A stretch of DNA of 64,000 nucleotides from Sweltsa coloradensis. Its lineage: Eukaryota; Arthropoda; Insecta; Plecoptera; Chloroperlidae. The position numbers and the translations under genes are program-made. Of this stretch, positions 48,615 to 60,941 are shown piece after piece. A model generated the notes under the pieces. That model had not been told where the DNA came from and did not search any database. It saw only the letters and a program-made list of their open reading frames with translations. The first letter of the stretch is position 1. Every line of letters starts with the position of its first letter. The DNA lies in contig JAMZAV010000025.1 in assembly GCA_024449915.1 (NCBI GenBank), forward strand, positions 1,351,463 through 1,415,462, read 5' to 3'.

Positions 48615-49283
48615 CCCATCTGCACCCGTAAGCGGACTGGTCCGCATTTACGCGCGCTTCCATTCAAACTGCAGTAGTATCAGCTCCTATCGGCCAATTG
48701 TTGTACTTTTTGTTGCATTTCCCGCGTCAAGCATGTAGTGACATCTAGTGGTGTTCTTTGGTACTCTTACGGCAAAATCGTGAAGCTACAATCGACTTTG
48801 TTATCGACGTGAAACTTACGCGCCTGTAGTAGTCAATAATGGCAGATTCGGATCAATCAAAGCGTCGTTCTCGGCAAAAACAATCCTAAATCAGTCAATT
48901 TTTGGATGTTCTTCGATCAGATTTCAGTGATAGTGATGGTGAAGGTTGTGATTTTAATTGTATGCTAGAACCGGTGCAGATATAGTAAGATAAAGTGACA
49001 GCGAAGAAGAAATGTGCGTTGGTGTGCGTGGGAGTAACATTGAGGTTAGGAATGGGCGTGATCACGATCACGAGGGTCGTACTCGTAGCCCTACAAATTC
49101 GTGTATTGTTAGTTGTGAACAGGCCTAGGCCTAGAAATAATGCTACAGTAATAATAAGTGATAGTGACAGTAATGATGTTGATTACGTTCTTACTGTACT
49201 ACGCTGCAACTTTGATGTGCAGAGGGCAAAAGTGCGCGGTTTCCGTGGGCGCGCTAGCGTTTTGGGGCGCTGGTGCGGATGGG
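48615..49283 (+). mobile_element. piggyBac-like non-autonomous element
   Basis: Ends CCCATCTGCACC and GGTGCGGATGGG (12 bp TIR, one mismatch) flanked directly by TTAA (48611-48614, 49284-49287), the piggyBac target signature. Length 669 bp. Confidence 0.88.
48838..48990 (+). pseudogene. piggyBac transposase N-terminal relic
   Basis: ATG at 48838 opens MADSDQSKRRSRQKQS, then a stop, then ISQFLDVLRSDFSDSDGEG in the same frame and further stops. The acidic Ser/Asp-rich start fits piggyBac transposase N-termini. Everything downstream, including the catalytic domain, is deleted. Confidence 0.5.
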
Positions 49284-49287
49284 TTAA

Positions 49288-51169
49288 TATTAACGTTACA
49301 CCCGTCTTTCCACTCGGGCTGAATGAGTTAGGCATAGACATATCATGCATTGTCCCTCTACTGCCCCCCCCGAACATTTTTGATTATATTACAAAATATT
49401 AAAAACAATATTATCAAATATTAAACTTTGTATCATATTTGCTCTAGTATTATTTTTGTCTACCCTAACTTCAAGACCACGCTTTGCCACTGCTTGTAAG
49501 TGCAAAGTAAATAAAACACTGACCTGGTCCTATCTAGGCTATCTATATCGAGAGGTCCTAGATAAATTAACTACCAGTACATTAATGGAGTCCCGCGAAC
49601 CTATGCTCGCATATTAAAATTTTGGTGGGCTCACCGCCGTAGAAATGTATCACTCTCACCGTCCAAAAGTACTTATGTAGGCCTATCTGGATGTAGTCAA
49701 AATCCATGTCAAGCATATTAATATATTCTAATAGTTTGGCTGAGGCATGAGTAGGCCTGACCTAGTGATGGGATGTTTAGTGAATCAAAAATTTTCAACT
49801 TTCTATTTTCTATTTTTGTTTATTTATCAATAAGCCTACAGTAGGCCTATAGATATACCATTATATGTCCTTTTTGTAGTTTATTATTAATTAAATATAG
49901 GCATAGATAATAGTACATGGGCCGTCACATGTGCATAGGCCCTATGTTGGAGTGACAGATACAGTGATTGCCCGATTGGTATTGGCCCTATGGCATAGGC
50001 CTAAAAATTAAATCTAAATTTAAAATTATACCGGTGTCATGTTGGCTATGGCAGTACGCTCTATTGTCCAGTGTCCACACATTTAGGCTAGGCTTCCTTC
50101 CTACATACATTTCCATGAAGGCCTGTACAAACTGAGGCATATGAGAAACAATATTGTCTACACATTTAGGCTAGGCCACCTACCTACATTTCCATGAAGG
50201 CCTGTACAAACTGAGGCATATGAGAAACGAAGTTAAGTTTAAATTTATTTTTTATTCATTCTAGGCCTGTCTCTTATTTTGTCTATGCCTATGTCTTTGT
50301 GTAGGCCTACCCTACATTTATGCCCTTTACCCACTTAAGGCCTACTAATGTGACTCATAATGACTTTACTACAGGCTACTCTCATTATGATGTAGGCTAT
50401 GTAGGTCTACTTTTCATAAATAATAAAAATCTCATGTCCTAACCAGTAGGCCTAGCTTAAGTTTTATTGCTGGCCATGTCACGCCTCCATCCAAGCTAAA
50501 TAACGTTGGCCAAGCAACAATTTTGTTTCAAAGTTTACCTGTGTAAAAAAATAATTTTTTTACTTTACTAGCAACTTAGCAAGTAGCAACCTAAACAAAG
50601 TAGGGCCTATTGTTTTTTTTCAACAGTTTGAAAATTTTCAATGAAATTAATTTTCTTGAAAATTCCCATCACTAAACATTCGCCTATACCTAAAATAATG
50701 TCTAATATAAAAATGTTTATAGGTACATATTATTTCATGCATTTTCAACGAATAAAACCTTAGGCCCTCCGTCCTATCTGCAAATTTGTATATAGCCTAC
50801 AACATTGTACTTTGTTTGATCCATGTCTTGATTTACGTTTTGTACCGACGCTATGGGGTTTCCGGGGCTATCTCAGCGGCGCCCACGACCATGGACCCAC
50901 TGCCTTATAGTTATGTTCAGGTGAAACTTTGCTAGGAACCAATTAATTTGCTAGGTGGTGAGCTCATATAAATTTCATTTTGCAGTATGTAGTATGTAGG
51001 CCTAGGTATCTTTTTAAAACAAGGAACGTTATCTATGTATGATTAGGCTGATATGATTTTTATGTTTGAATATTGTTCCTTTGATTTGTAGATTAAAAAG
51101 TTTGATTCCCAAATATTGGAAAACATAGTGAGATCCCACTCATAATTTTCTACAACATTTCTGTAACAG
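49288..51169. other. no gene; TAGGCCTA-rich with an 80 bp tandem duplication
   Basis: Includes a duplication at 50078-50228. Otherwise intergenic. Confidence 0.5.
50076..50228. repeat. tandem duplication, about 80 bp unit
   Basis: ACACATTTAGGCTAGGC...GGCATATGAGAAAC occurs twice in a row (50076-50155, 50158-50228). Confidence 0.9.
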
Positions 51170-51299
51170 GGCAACACAAGAGCGTAGCATCCACCAACTG
51201 GAATCCATTGGACAGATGAACAAGACCCACTTCATTGCCAGGCGATTCAAGTAGTACATCATCGTGTTTGTCAACAGATAGCCAGTCTTGGCAACACAA
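51170..51299 (+). repeat. dispersed block with exon-like boundaries
   Basis: Bounded by a good acceptor (TTTCTGTAACAG) and a perfect donor (CACAA|GTAAGT), yet every frame contains a stop. Related to 46356-46470. It may be a repeat-derived non-coding exon or a degenerate coding segment (one frame reads TRPTSLPGDSSSTSS). Confidence 0.35.
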
Positions 51300-51910
51300 G
51301 TAAGTGTTAATCCATGGTGTGTGGAAATGAACCTTTTCACACCCCTTCCATTTTCAGCATTGTAGACTTGTAGTAGGTACTTTAAAACATTATCATTTAG
51401 CTCAGGTACCGGTAGAGGAAGAAAGAAGTATGAAATAGGTAACTTTTAAAATAAATGGGCCACATGTTTATTGTTAAGTAAATTACATTACGGTAGGTAG
51501 GGTACGGTAGGGCCTACTAGGGCTACGCTCGAGGCCTATAGGCAATTGTAAAACTCTAAATTCTTCATCAACCTAGGCAAGATAGAAGCCCAGCCTATTA
51601 ACGTTGTGTCTTTATTCATTTTTCTTCCTAACCTGTTAAGACTGTTTGCCAAGCTCGGGCCAACTTTTTTTACAATGTTAAATGTCCATTTAAAAAAAAC
51701 GCTCGATCGTCAAATCCATGCTAATTTCATATACAGAACGTACCGCTTTTTGACCTTTAATTTTCATCCAAAAAATCTGCATTTTTGGGAGGCTGTTCAC
51801 AAAGGATAAGCGCGTGTCTCTATCAAAGCTGATTTTGAAATTTCACATAATTTTCTCTTACACAAAATTGCGAAATAACTTCAAATTAACTGTTTGGTGT
51901 CATATTTACG

Positions 51911-52088
51911 GTCAGTTAATAAGAAAAGTGAGCAGGACTTGGAAAATGTGCCTCGATATCAACTATTTCACATTCTTACTAAACATTTTGGTGCAAACCG
52001 CAACCCGATAGGACAAATGATAGAGCTTCCAAGTGATCCTGAATTTACCTCTGCATTCTGCGTCAAAGCTTGGTTTTCTCCAGCTTAG
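51911..52088 (+). other. coding-like 58-codon segment, unassigned
   Basis: After acceptor-like ATTTACGGTCAG the frame reads KSEQDLENVPRYQLFHILTK and ends SAFCVKAWFSPA then TAG. The composition is protein-like, but I do not recognise the family and no partner exon was found. Confidence 0.25.
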
Positions 52089-53159
52089 CCGACAGTCTTA
52101 ACTCCTTTCTAGCTTAGGGTAATAAAAATCAGATAAATTACTTTTAAATCTTGACAGTCTAATAATGGTGCAAGTACGTAAATTCTACAATCACATGTCA
52201 GAAACATTTCCTCAGACATTTTACTGTTTTCAGTCTGTATTTCACTTAACGCTTGCTTACTTTTCATTGGGGAAGATGACGGGTACCCGACGTGTTTCCT
52301 CTACCCGTTTACCCGTAAAACCAGGTTCCTGAATTGAGGTGTCACATTGTAGGCTGATGGTTAATGTAAACATGTTCTTTCTCATATCTTTTGTGCTTGG
52401 CGGCGTTTTTCTTTTGAATTATAATGTCCTTTGTTCATGCCGCCGACTTGTGGCAGTGCGATGAGTATGCCCCCCCCCCCTTGCCATACCACTTGTGCGA
52501 TCTTCCAGAGATTATACCTCGTAAATAATTACCATAACATCTCTAAATGTTTTCAAAGTCAAATGCTATCACCCATGGTGCTAACTGAAATTAAGCACAT
52601 GGGAATAGAGATACTGCAGAGACTGGCCTTTCCTTGTTGCAATTATCTGAGCGCCAGCATTCCGGCTTTAGCTCCCCCTCCCCTCGCCCCGCGCCAACGC
52701 ATCGTGACCTTGACTAGACTGTGACAAGATATAAAGCAGATGCAAGAAACAGTGAGTGTTATCTTAAAGCCATACTATCACATTGACTTGTTGCTTACTT
52801 ATGTTAAACCTAAATTTATTTTAAGAATTTAGAAAAAAAATTAATTAAATCGGTCAATATTTAAACATGGTACGACCAATATTGTGGAAATTGTATGGTG
52901 CGTGACGTCACGGTGACGTAGCTGGATGGCTACAGAGCTTCGCTACCGATCGACTCGAGTAAATGCGGCCGCTCACTGCCCGCCCATTCAATACCATCGG
53001 GCACAGGACGGGTCAGTTGAAAAGTGTTTGTTCTATGTACAGGGTGTTAGGAGCTCCCTTCATTTTCGAGCCTTCATACACAGAAAGTGAACAGAGGAAA
53101 ATCTCAAGAAAAATTAAGAAAAAGAAGCCTGGATAAAAACAGTTTAGTGGCAGGAAAGG

Positions 53160-53358
53160 TGATCTTAAATGTGTAGTTGTAATGAATGTACATCAATGGA
53201 TACCGACACAGAGTGCTTATATTGTCACGAATCGGAAAAAATAAAAAATTTGCGTGCTAATTTCGATTGTATTACTATCCATGATGGGTTCGAGCATATT
53301 ATTAACATTCATTCTCTCAACACTGCTGGGGCAAAAGTTTTTTTTACTCTCCACGTGT
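53160..53358 (+). pseudogene. P2X7-C-terminus-like cysteine domain relic
   Basis: Reads MCSCNECTSMDTDTECLYCH, then about 13 residues, then DCITIHDGFE and NIHSLNTAG, stopping at TAA 53358-53360. The C-x-C-x2-C-x2-M-x-T-x2-E..C spacing followed by CIT-x-H-x2-F is the signature I know from the intracellular cysteine-rich domain of P2X7 and the many stand-alone invertebrate proteins that carry it. An in-frame stop lies immediately upstream of the ATG and one cysteine of the usual CC pair is replaced (LYC). No membrane channel portion is present. It could be a 3' exon or a relic in a mobile element. Confidence 0.5.
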
Positions 53359-53591
53359 AAAGAACAACGATATATCTAAAGGATTTCAAGTCGCATACGG
53401 GAGTACTGTGGACTCTTTGACTAAAAGTGATTCGACTTTAATGATTTCTTTATCATTGTAAGGATTAGAACAGTGTATTCATTTGTAACACGATTTTAAC
53501 CCACGGAATTATATTTTCTTTCTGTATCATAAACCTGATTTTGATTTTGTTGTCCAATACATCCACATTTAAACACTCACGCGTCACACAT

Positions 53592-53890
53592 TAATTATTT
53601 ATAAAACTAAGAATTATTCAGTATGTTTGCCGTCTCTTTGTATGACTCATTTATCACGAACTTAAAAAACAGCTTAGAACCTAAAAGTAGACAAAATCCA
53701 CACTTCCAACTATGTTTGTTAACTGTAGTCACTGTAATTATTTATAAAACTAATAATTATTCGGTATGTTTGCCGTCTCTTTGTATGACACACGTATCAC
53801 TAACTATAAAAACTACTAGAACCTAAAAGAAGACAAAAACCACACTTTTAAAATATATAGGCATGTTTGTTAACTGAAGTCACTGAGCCA
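53592..53890. repeat. tandem duplication, about 145 bp unit
   Basis: AATTATTTATAAAACTAA..GTATGTTTGCCGTCTCTTTG..GTTTGTTAACTG is present twice, with roughly 85-90% identity and small indels. Confidence 0.9.
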
Positions 53891-53985
53891 TCCGTACTCT
53901 TCACATATCTCGACAAACCTTGTAATGCTATTCACTATCACATTAATTAAATTAGTACATAAAACACTTGTTGAGCTGTCACTGT

Positions 53986-54567
53986 TAGGGCTGTGCAAAT
54001 TGGTAAAAATGCCTCCCCGGGTACCCGTCGATCTTACGGGCGGGTACCCGGGTACCCGAAATTACGAAATTTTAAGATTTTTTTACGATTACCAAAAAAA
54101 AAAAAAAAGTGAATTCAGTAATTTATCTACTTTATATTGACAGGTCATCACTTTAACACGCACGTTCTCATAAACGTGAACATGTCGACGGTCTCGGGCG
54201 CCAGAGATGCTCGTTTCTAATGTCCAGCTGTTGAAAATGCACATTCATTAGGAATTGATGTTGCCGGAATGCATAAATATCTCCGCCAGTCACTTATCGG
54301 CGATTACGATGAATAGGGGTGCGCGCGCAGCGTGTTGGTGACGTCACTCACTGGAGCTCGACGGACGAAATATGAGCGCGTATTAATGACGAATCACTTA
54401 CTGCCGCCGCTGCGCGCCGACGAGTGCAAGCCTAACCGGCGGCCGCGTTAATTGAGCGGAATTTGAGACGAAAAACGGTCAAACGAGTACCCGACGACTC
54501 ATTTCATTACCCGGGCTTTTATCAACGGGCGGGTACCCGGGTGCCCGGGTACCCGTTCACAGCCCTA
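53986..54567. mobile_element. hAT-type MITE H3 (GGGTACCCG-rich)
   Basis: Ends TAGGGCTGTG / CACAGCCCTA; perfect 8 bp duplication GTCACTGT at 53978-53985 and 54568-54575. The subterminal regions repeat GGGTACCCGGGTACCCG. The interior is GC-rich with TGACGTCA. Confidence 0.95.
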
Positions 54568-55323
54568 GTCACTGTGCTAGAACAAATCTGCGAACACTCC
54601 ATCCACACAGAATGTCAACCCCTTACTAAATACAACACATGTTCTAACCGAGTGTCTACCCTCGCCCGGCCGGCTCGGTCAGCTCAGCAGGTCCCCATCC
54701 CCGCGTCACATGCCCCCAGGCGCGCGTCAAAACAAACCGTTGTATAGGGTATAGGCCTCATCCAAGGTTGCCAAAATGTCCGGCATTCTTATTTTTTGTA
54801 CACCTTCTTGTATTAAAAAATACTTCATCCATTGTGATTTAATGCCTTTAATGGCCTGCTGCTGTTCCTCTTTCGTGATTATGAAATATTACTTCATCGG
54901 CATGTCATTGTTTATAGAACAGCATTACGTCCGAGATATTACGATAATTGATGAGCGAGTTTCTTCGCAGTTCATTAAGACACCCCACACGATTTTTTTG
55001 TGTTACTACCCGGGTAACCCGCGGGTAATGTGGACGGGTACTTGGGTTGTAAAAAAGTCAGGTTTCGTCATCCCTATTTTACATACACCTCATGGTGGAA
55101 TCTTACAGTGTTTTGCAATCCCCTTTTCAGGAGACCCGATTCTATCCGAAAACATTATGGCCAACAATCCAACATACAGGCCACGGGGACTGCTACCATC
55201 TGACTGGAAGTTGAAGAGAATTTGGCACCTACCCTAGTACCTGGAGGAGGGTCATTCCATTGTAATTGGAATGAATGTGTGAGTTACATACATGGTTTTT
55301 ATTAGGCAAAGTTTACCCTTTAC
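54568..55323. other. no gene; right part of the possible composite element
   Basis: A 153-codon ORF (54776-55237) crosses the GGGTA-rich element end near 55010-55076 and has no recognised domain. I treat it as fortuitous. Confidence 0.4.
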
Positions 55324-56736
55324 TCGAGCTGCACCGATTCTACTTTCTTGCCCAATGCCGATTCCAATTTCCAATTATTTACCGATTCTTCACCAATTCT
55401 TACCGATGCCAATTCTTTTTCACTATCTTGTCAAAAATGGTAAAGAATAATTAATAATTGTCCTTTAGTTGTTCATTTATGTAATTATGTTGAGTACTAC
55501 TGTAGGCCTATACTTGCTTTAATTTTTTTAATTCACTACTATAAGTAGGCTCACATAAAAATTGAAAACATATTATTAAGAGGGGATGCTGAGCTTGCCT
55601 CAACTCAATTGCGTGCACTCAGGTGTTGGATGGTTTCTGCTGAACAGTTGGTAATATCATTACCAAATTTTGCATTAATGTTAATATAGTTAATAGTTTT
55701 AGATTGATTTCCATAATTGGTTGCAAAAAATAAGCCTTATAGTTCCATTGCGACTTGCGAGACAAAGTCCAAAACGTGGATTTCAAATCTGAAAATTCCC
55801 CCCAAACCGTTTATCTTACGATAAAAGTAAACCCAAATAAACCTGTGCGTTCGCATTGATTAAAACGTTGATATGCAGTATGCAAATTTGAGTTTTAAAA
55901 AATCTGTAGGCCATACTTGGAATAAATTCCCAAAGTTGGCCGAAATAGAGTAAATTTTATTGATTTCACTAATTTTTAATTTAAAATCATTGAATTAATT
56001 CAGGAATACGCGTACTAGATAGCATAGATTTATTCTTTATTAACGTTAGTGTGAAATTTGATAACGGTGTTATAGGCCTAAACCATTTACCCCCAAAAAA
56101 ACTGAAAGCTGAGCGCCTAAACTTGTCTCCGCGCCAACCTCAGCGACTCCTTTTAACTATTGATTTATTTTAATTTTTAATAAGCCTACATATGCATATC
56201 CACCATACGCACTCTTGCATTTTGTCCGACTTAAATAATTAGTTTACTTTCGCTTTGTAAGATACGTTTTTACCAGTCGCGCTCTGCGTTTTTATCAGCC
56301 ATCTGTTCGTCCGCCGCCCAGCCAGAAACGACCATGCCTATGAGTGCGAGAGAGACACATGCGCAAACAACAAACAGCTGGTTAGAGAGCTTAGAAGTTG
56401 CAGTGTCATACGCAGATTAGATGCACGTTCAATCCAAATCACTGCTGGCTGGCCGGTAGGCCTACGACGATGGGCCTACGTTGGAAAAGAATGTGAAATA
56501 CGTTTTAAACTGGAGTCTACGAAACTTTTGTATATTACAAAACGTGTCGAGGCGTTTCACCCAACCAAGGTAAAAAACTTGCAAAATAGCGGCTTTCGAC
56601 TATCGATCCTTGATTAGTTCTTCCGCGCGCGAAATTCAAACAAAGAATCGTCATCAAAAATCTTCATTCTAGACTCGGAACTGGCGATTCTACCGATTCT
56701 ACGAAGACTCGGTATATTGGAGTCTGTCCAGCTCTA
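55324..56736. mobile_element. hAT-type non-autonomous element H4 (1.4 kb)
   Basis: Ends TCGAGCTGCACCGATTC and, inverted from the right, TAGAGCTGGACAGACTCC. Flanks CCCTTTAC (55316-55323) / CCTTTTAC (56737-56744) differ at one position. ACCGATTCT repeats occur near both ends. Confidence 0.75.
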
Positions 56737-57544
56737 CCTTTTACCATGCCTAAAACTAAATGTTTCCCTACTACATTATGAATGACTCACTCTTCACAAT
56801 TCTGATCTTCATTTCTACTACTCCCTCTGTCACCTCATTCCATTTATCAACCTTCCACTGCACTTCTTTAACATTGTCTCCCTTTTTTATAGTTGTAGGT
56901 ATATTTACGTATCATAGACCTGATAAATTGTCCAGGTCTACTTTTCCTTTCTAAGGTCTACCCACCGCAGAATCTCAATTCTCAACTAATGCAATGTCGA
57001 ATAGTAACCTTGTCATTGGTGATGGTTAGCTCCCTTGTCGTAGCCCTATGTCAACTGTGAATTATTCACTCTCACCTTAACTTGTTTGAACTCAACTTTT
57101 ACACTTCTGGTACATACTCTTTATTCTCTCCACTTCTACTAAAAGTTTTCCTGATCAGTTTCGTTATAGGCATGCCCATAATTTCTACCCGGCAGGTCCA
57201 TTACCAAATCCACTAAAACCATTTAGGTCTACTCCTACTTTTCTTTTTCCTAAAATTAGTTTTTAAACTGTAAAAAATGGTGTTTTATGTTTTTTTTATT
57301 TCTATTTATGCATTAATGAACAGTGAAATAGGCCTAGTATTATTTTCAGTAAAAATCAAATCAAAGGCCCATTTTAGATAATTATGTAGGCTATTGTGGC
57401 CTAGTAAGCTTACTACACATTACAATAAGTATTGACACAGTAGGCCTAGGTAGCCTACTACTGGGTAGGGTACCACATAAAAAAAAATCATTATGTAGGT
57501 ATTAATTTTAATTTTTTTAATTTCCCAAATAGGCATCTGCATAG
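56737..57544. other. no gene recognised
   Basis: AT- and pyrimidine-rich; several TAGGCCTA motifs; nothing coding. Confidence 0.5.
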
Positions 57545-57552
57545 GGGTAGCC

Positions 57553-58368
57553 CAGGGCTGCCGTTTTTACGGATATTTAGGGTGCAAAACGGATAAACGG
57601 ATTTTTAGTCTTATTTACGGATATTTCGTTTATTACGTTTTCTATGCTTATTTTCGTATCTTTGAATCTGCGCGGGCTTATTTCGATTGTAAACATTGAA
57701 GCCGGGCGATAATCGATTCGACTTTAGATAGGGGGCGGAGCAAGGGCGGAGCCGTGTCCCGGACATTGTAGAAACTGCTTCTGTGTAGTAGTAACAGCCA
57801 GAACAGTTGCTTTTGGGAGTATGCAAGATAAATTGAACAGCCAAGGACAAACAATGGAGATTGGAGCCTACAAAATTGTTTTCTTTTGTTTTTGTTTATA
57901 AAGTTTGGATTATGTGATCTTAAACATGAAAAATAGAATTAGTATATGAAAAAAATGTTATTAACAAGTTCTGCAAGACTGCAATGCTATTAATAGACAC
58001 AACACATGGGCCTAGGTCAAAATTTGATGCAACATTCCTAGGGCCTAGGCTTAGGCGGCTAGGCCTAAGAATTTTTTAACCAGGTCAGATTTAAAACAGA
58101 TTTTCTGTAAGTTAAATAAGTAACATTTTACATTTTTATTCAATCTTTTCAAGCAACTACGGATGTTTCAGGCTCATTTATTCTCGTCTGTGCATAGGCC
58201 TAAGCCCTTGGCAACTTTTAGGTTATGATGGTAACAAAATATAAACATTGCATTTAGCCATTTTCATAGTTTGTTCAATGAAATTAACGTTTTTAGACTT
58301 TTCACGGATATTTGCGGATTTTTAACGTCCTCCAACAGGATTTGAAAAAAATGTCAGTGGCAGCCCTG
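57553..58368. mobile_element. hAT-type MITE H5 (ACGGATA-rich)
   Basis: Ends CAGGGCTGCC / GGCAGCCCTG; perfect 8 bp duplication GGGTAGCC at 57545-57552 and 58369-58376. Subterminal ACGGATAT motifs on both sides. Confidence 0.95.
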
Positions 58369-58629
58369 GGGTAGCCTATATATATAACATGTACATTATG
58401 GCAGCCTAAAATTTGAAATGCAGGTTGACACCTGCAAATGTGGCAACACTTACCTTTGAGTAGCCTAGGCCTAGAGATGTAAGATGAAGCTTAGAGTTAA
58501 GAGTAGACCTATTCAAAGGCAACCATGTTAAGCGTTTCCACACTTGCGGGTGTTTAGATTCCTACGCATAACTGACACGACCAGGCTGTTTGTGCTGAAG
58601 GATCTTTCAGCATAACTAACTACATTTGA

Positions 58630-58810
58630 ACAAGGGATCTAGGGCTGCCCAACAATATCAATATTCGAAAAGAGAAAAAAACAATATCAATGAGGGATGC
58701 GCGGGTAGTGATATTTGAACTCGGGTTGTGCTCAGGTTGGGTAATTGCAATTACCCTTGGGTTCGGGCTTGGGTAGTGTAACACAAGCAGACGAGTAAAG
58801 ATACCGAAAG
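58630..58810. repeat. hAT-end fragments
   Basis: TAGGGCTGCCCAACAATATC and, after 50 bases, GAGGGATGCGCGGGTAGTG with GGGTAATTGCAATTACCC look like left ends of two further hAT-like elements without visible right partners. Confidence 0.4.
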
Positions 58811-59300
58811 TTGACGGCGAGTGGCGACTGGAATGGTTTGAGGGCGAGTACTTTCAGAGAACATACCACCTACCATAAATAATTTAAGTTGATGTTTGCA
58901 TTGCAATTTGAAAATTTAAATGTAACAAAAATGACAATTGTTAATAGTATACCACGTTCCTACAAGATGACACTCGTAAAATAATATTAAAAGTAAAATA
59001 AAAACAGTTTGGAAACAAAAAAATTGCGGCGGCTTGCCTACGAGACCAATCGCCACAGTACAGTTTGGAGGCAGGTTTATGCGCGGGAAGAGTCAAGTGA
59101 ACAGCCTGGATACTTTGACGTAATTTGTGGGCAACTTGCAATATTTTAAAAACCTCACTTAAAATGTGCATTAGTGGGAAAATAATAATAATCAAAGTTC
59201 GTTCGAGTTAAATCTTTTTACGCTTTGGTGTAAAACAATTCACAGTACCTCTAAAATAGTACTTTCAAATTTTACGAAACGTGGGATTTATAATAGTTAG
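58811..59300. other. no gene recognised
   Basis: AT-rich; an 84-codon minus ORF lacks motifs. Confidence 0.5.
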
Positions 59301-60166
59301 TAGGGATGACATCGGGTAGTAAAATTCGGAACCGGTTCCAGCACTCAAATTACCCGGTCCCGTTACGTCACGATGTGTGGAAACGCTGTTTCCTAGGTCT
59401 ACTAGTTGGATTGAAGGTCATACCGACTGACTACGTTTCCGGCTCTGGAAACTTTTGCAATAATCGTTCACAAATAAAGAACCGCTTTGATAACCAGGCA
59501 ATGATCTTTATTCTTCATTACACCAAAGATTAGTTTACCAATTACACTGTACAGGCAGTGAAACTCGTTGTAGGTAGGCCTAGGCCTACCCGCAGAAAGC
59601 AGGGGAAAACAAACACGCATCGAATGTGGGAAAATCTCACACTACTATATCCCGCGCTGAAGCTCTCGTCGCAAGATAAGCCTAGGAAAGAAAGAACATA
59701 AGCCCAGGAATAACAATCCTATGCGTCGTGATAACGAATTTCGTGAATCGGTTGAAAGATGATTGCATCGCGAATTCTTCTTCTACACCCAACCATCTTT
59801 GTCAATTGTCAGTCAGCTGTGAGTGTAAGTTGGTTGGATCGTATGCGCATCTCGTACTGCGCAGACGGCAGTGTCCAAGATTTATTGCCGCATCTTTCTC
59901 TCTTGCACTCACTCGTGGCATGGGCGCGACTCGCCGAGACGGACGGAAGCACGGGGCAGCTTACAACGCGCTCTGTCGGCAACTCCAGTGACTCGTTAGG
60001 TAGCGGGCACGCTCGGAAAGACCGCAACCACGTACCGGTAGCGCGTAATTTAAACTTGTGAATTAGCCTAAAAACGGCCGCGAAATATACCCGGATCTTA
60101 AAATCGGCTCCGGGTAATTTCTGGAACCGGGTACCCGGGCTACCCGGGTACCCGATGTCATCCCTA
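59301..60166. mobile_element. hAT-type MITE H6 (GGGTACCCG-rich, 866 bp)
   Basis: Ends TAGGGATGACATCGGGTA and its complement; perfect 8 bp duplication ATAGTTAG at 59293-59300 and 60167-60174. The ends share GGGTACCCGG repeats with H3. ORFs of 87-125 codons in its GC-rich middle have no transposase features. Confidence 0.95.
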
Positions 60167-60174
60167 ATAGTTAG

Positions 60175-60941
60175 TACATCATGCAATAGTTGGTAGCAAC
60201 ATCCCTACGAGAATGATAGCTCTGCCAGTAGGTGTACCACCCGCACGGATTTCTACAGCTTGTTGATCAAATATAATGTTATTGGTCGTTACTTAAAAAT
60301 GCATTAGCGAGTGTTCAGGGTAACAATCGAATTCTAGTGCGTTAATCACAGTTATTGAGACACACTATGGTGACATGATGTAAAGATTGGCGGTAATAAC
60401 TAGATCGGCGTGAGGATGCAGGCAGCCTGGTATCTTTTTTGTGGTTGGTAGTACGTACAGTTTGCACGAACGCCGAGCGGTGCGCGTGGGGGATCGTAGC
60501 GAGTGGCTCGCTCTGGCGCGCTGCTAGTCAACTGTACGCTCCCCTATGAGCAGGAAGTTTATAAAGAGCATACTTTGGGTACTTCTTTAATATTTTCCAA
60601 TTCCAAATTGGAGGAATCATTTTATCACTAGACGGTTTAAACGTTTGCACGTCGTGTTTTGGGGCGTGGCAAAGCGGTGAACCAAGAGTCTACTGTCCCT
60701 TCCACTCCTGACAGACGCCGATCATACACAAAGGCAGGCAATACGGTCAACAGGCGACGACGCAACAATGCGAAATACATCGTTTCATGATGTACGGCGG
60801 GTGAGAAACGCCTTCACGGGCTTCGCGGAAATATTGCTGCGTTTCATGGGTTCCGCAGAAAATGACCACCAAAATAACTGTGAAATTAATTTTTTTTAAT
60901 GAGAATCGATTCCGAATCGATTCTTAGGTCACAAGATCGAA
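60175..60941. other. no gene; remnant of the element that received H7
   Basis: AGAATCGATTC repeats at 60901-60926 resume on the other side of H7 and end in GTCATCCCTA (62820-62829), so a further hAT-like element spans the H7 insertion. Its left border was not located. Confidence 0.4.

Larger units (their letters stand above)
52268..55076. mobile_element. possible 2.8 kb hAT-like composite element
   Basis: The left end GATGACGGGTACCCG and right end CGTCATCCCTA with matching ACCCGNGGGTA subterminal blocks look like two ends of one element. Flanks CTTTTCAT / TTTTACAT agree at 6 of 8. It encloses H3, a P2X7-like domain relic and a tandem duplication. Tentative. Confidence 0.35.

Noticed and set aside
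54776..55237. 153-codon plus-strand ORF
   Set aside because: Overlaps the GGGTA-rich hAT-like terminus; no recognisable domain.
59728..60186. Overlapping ORFs of 87-125 codons
   Set aside because: Lie wholly inside MITE H6 with perfect target duplication; no transposase motif.
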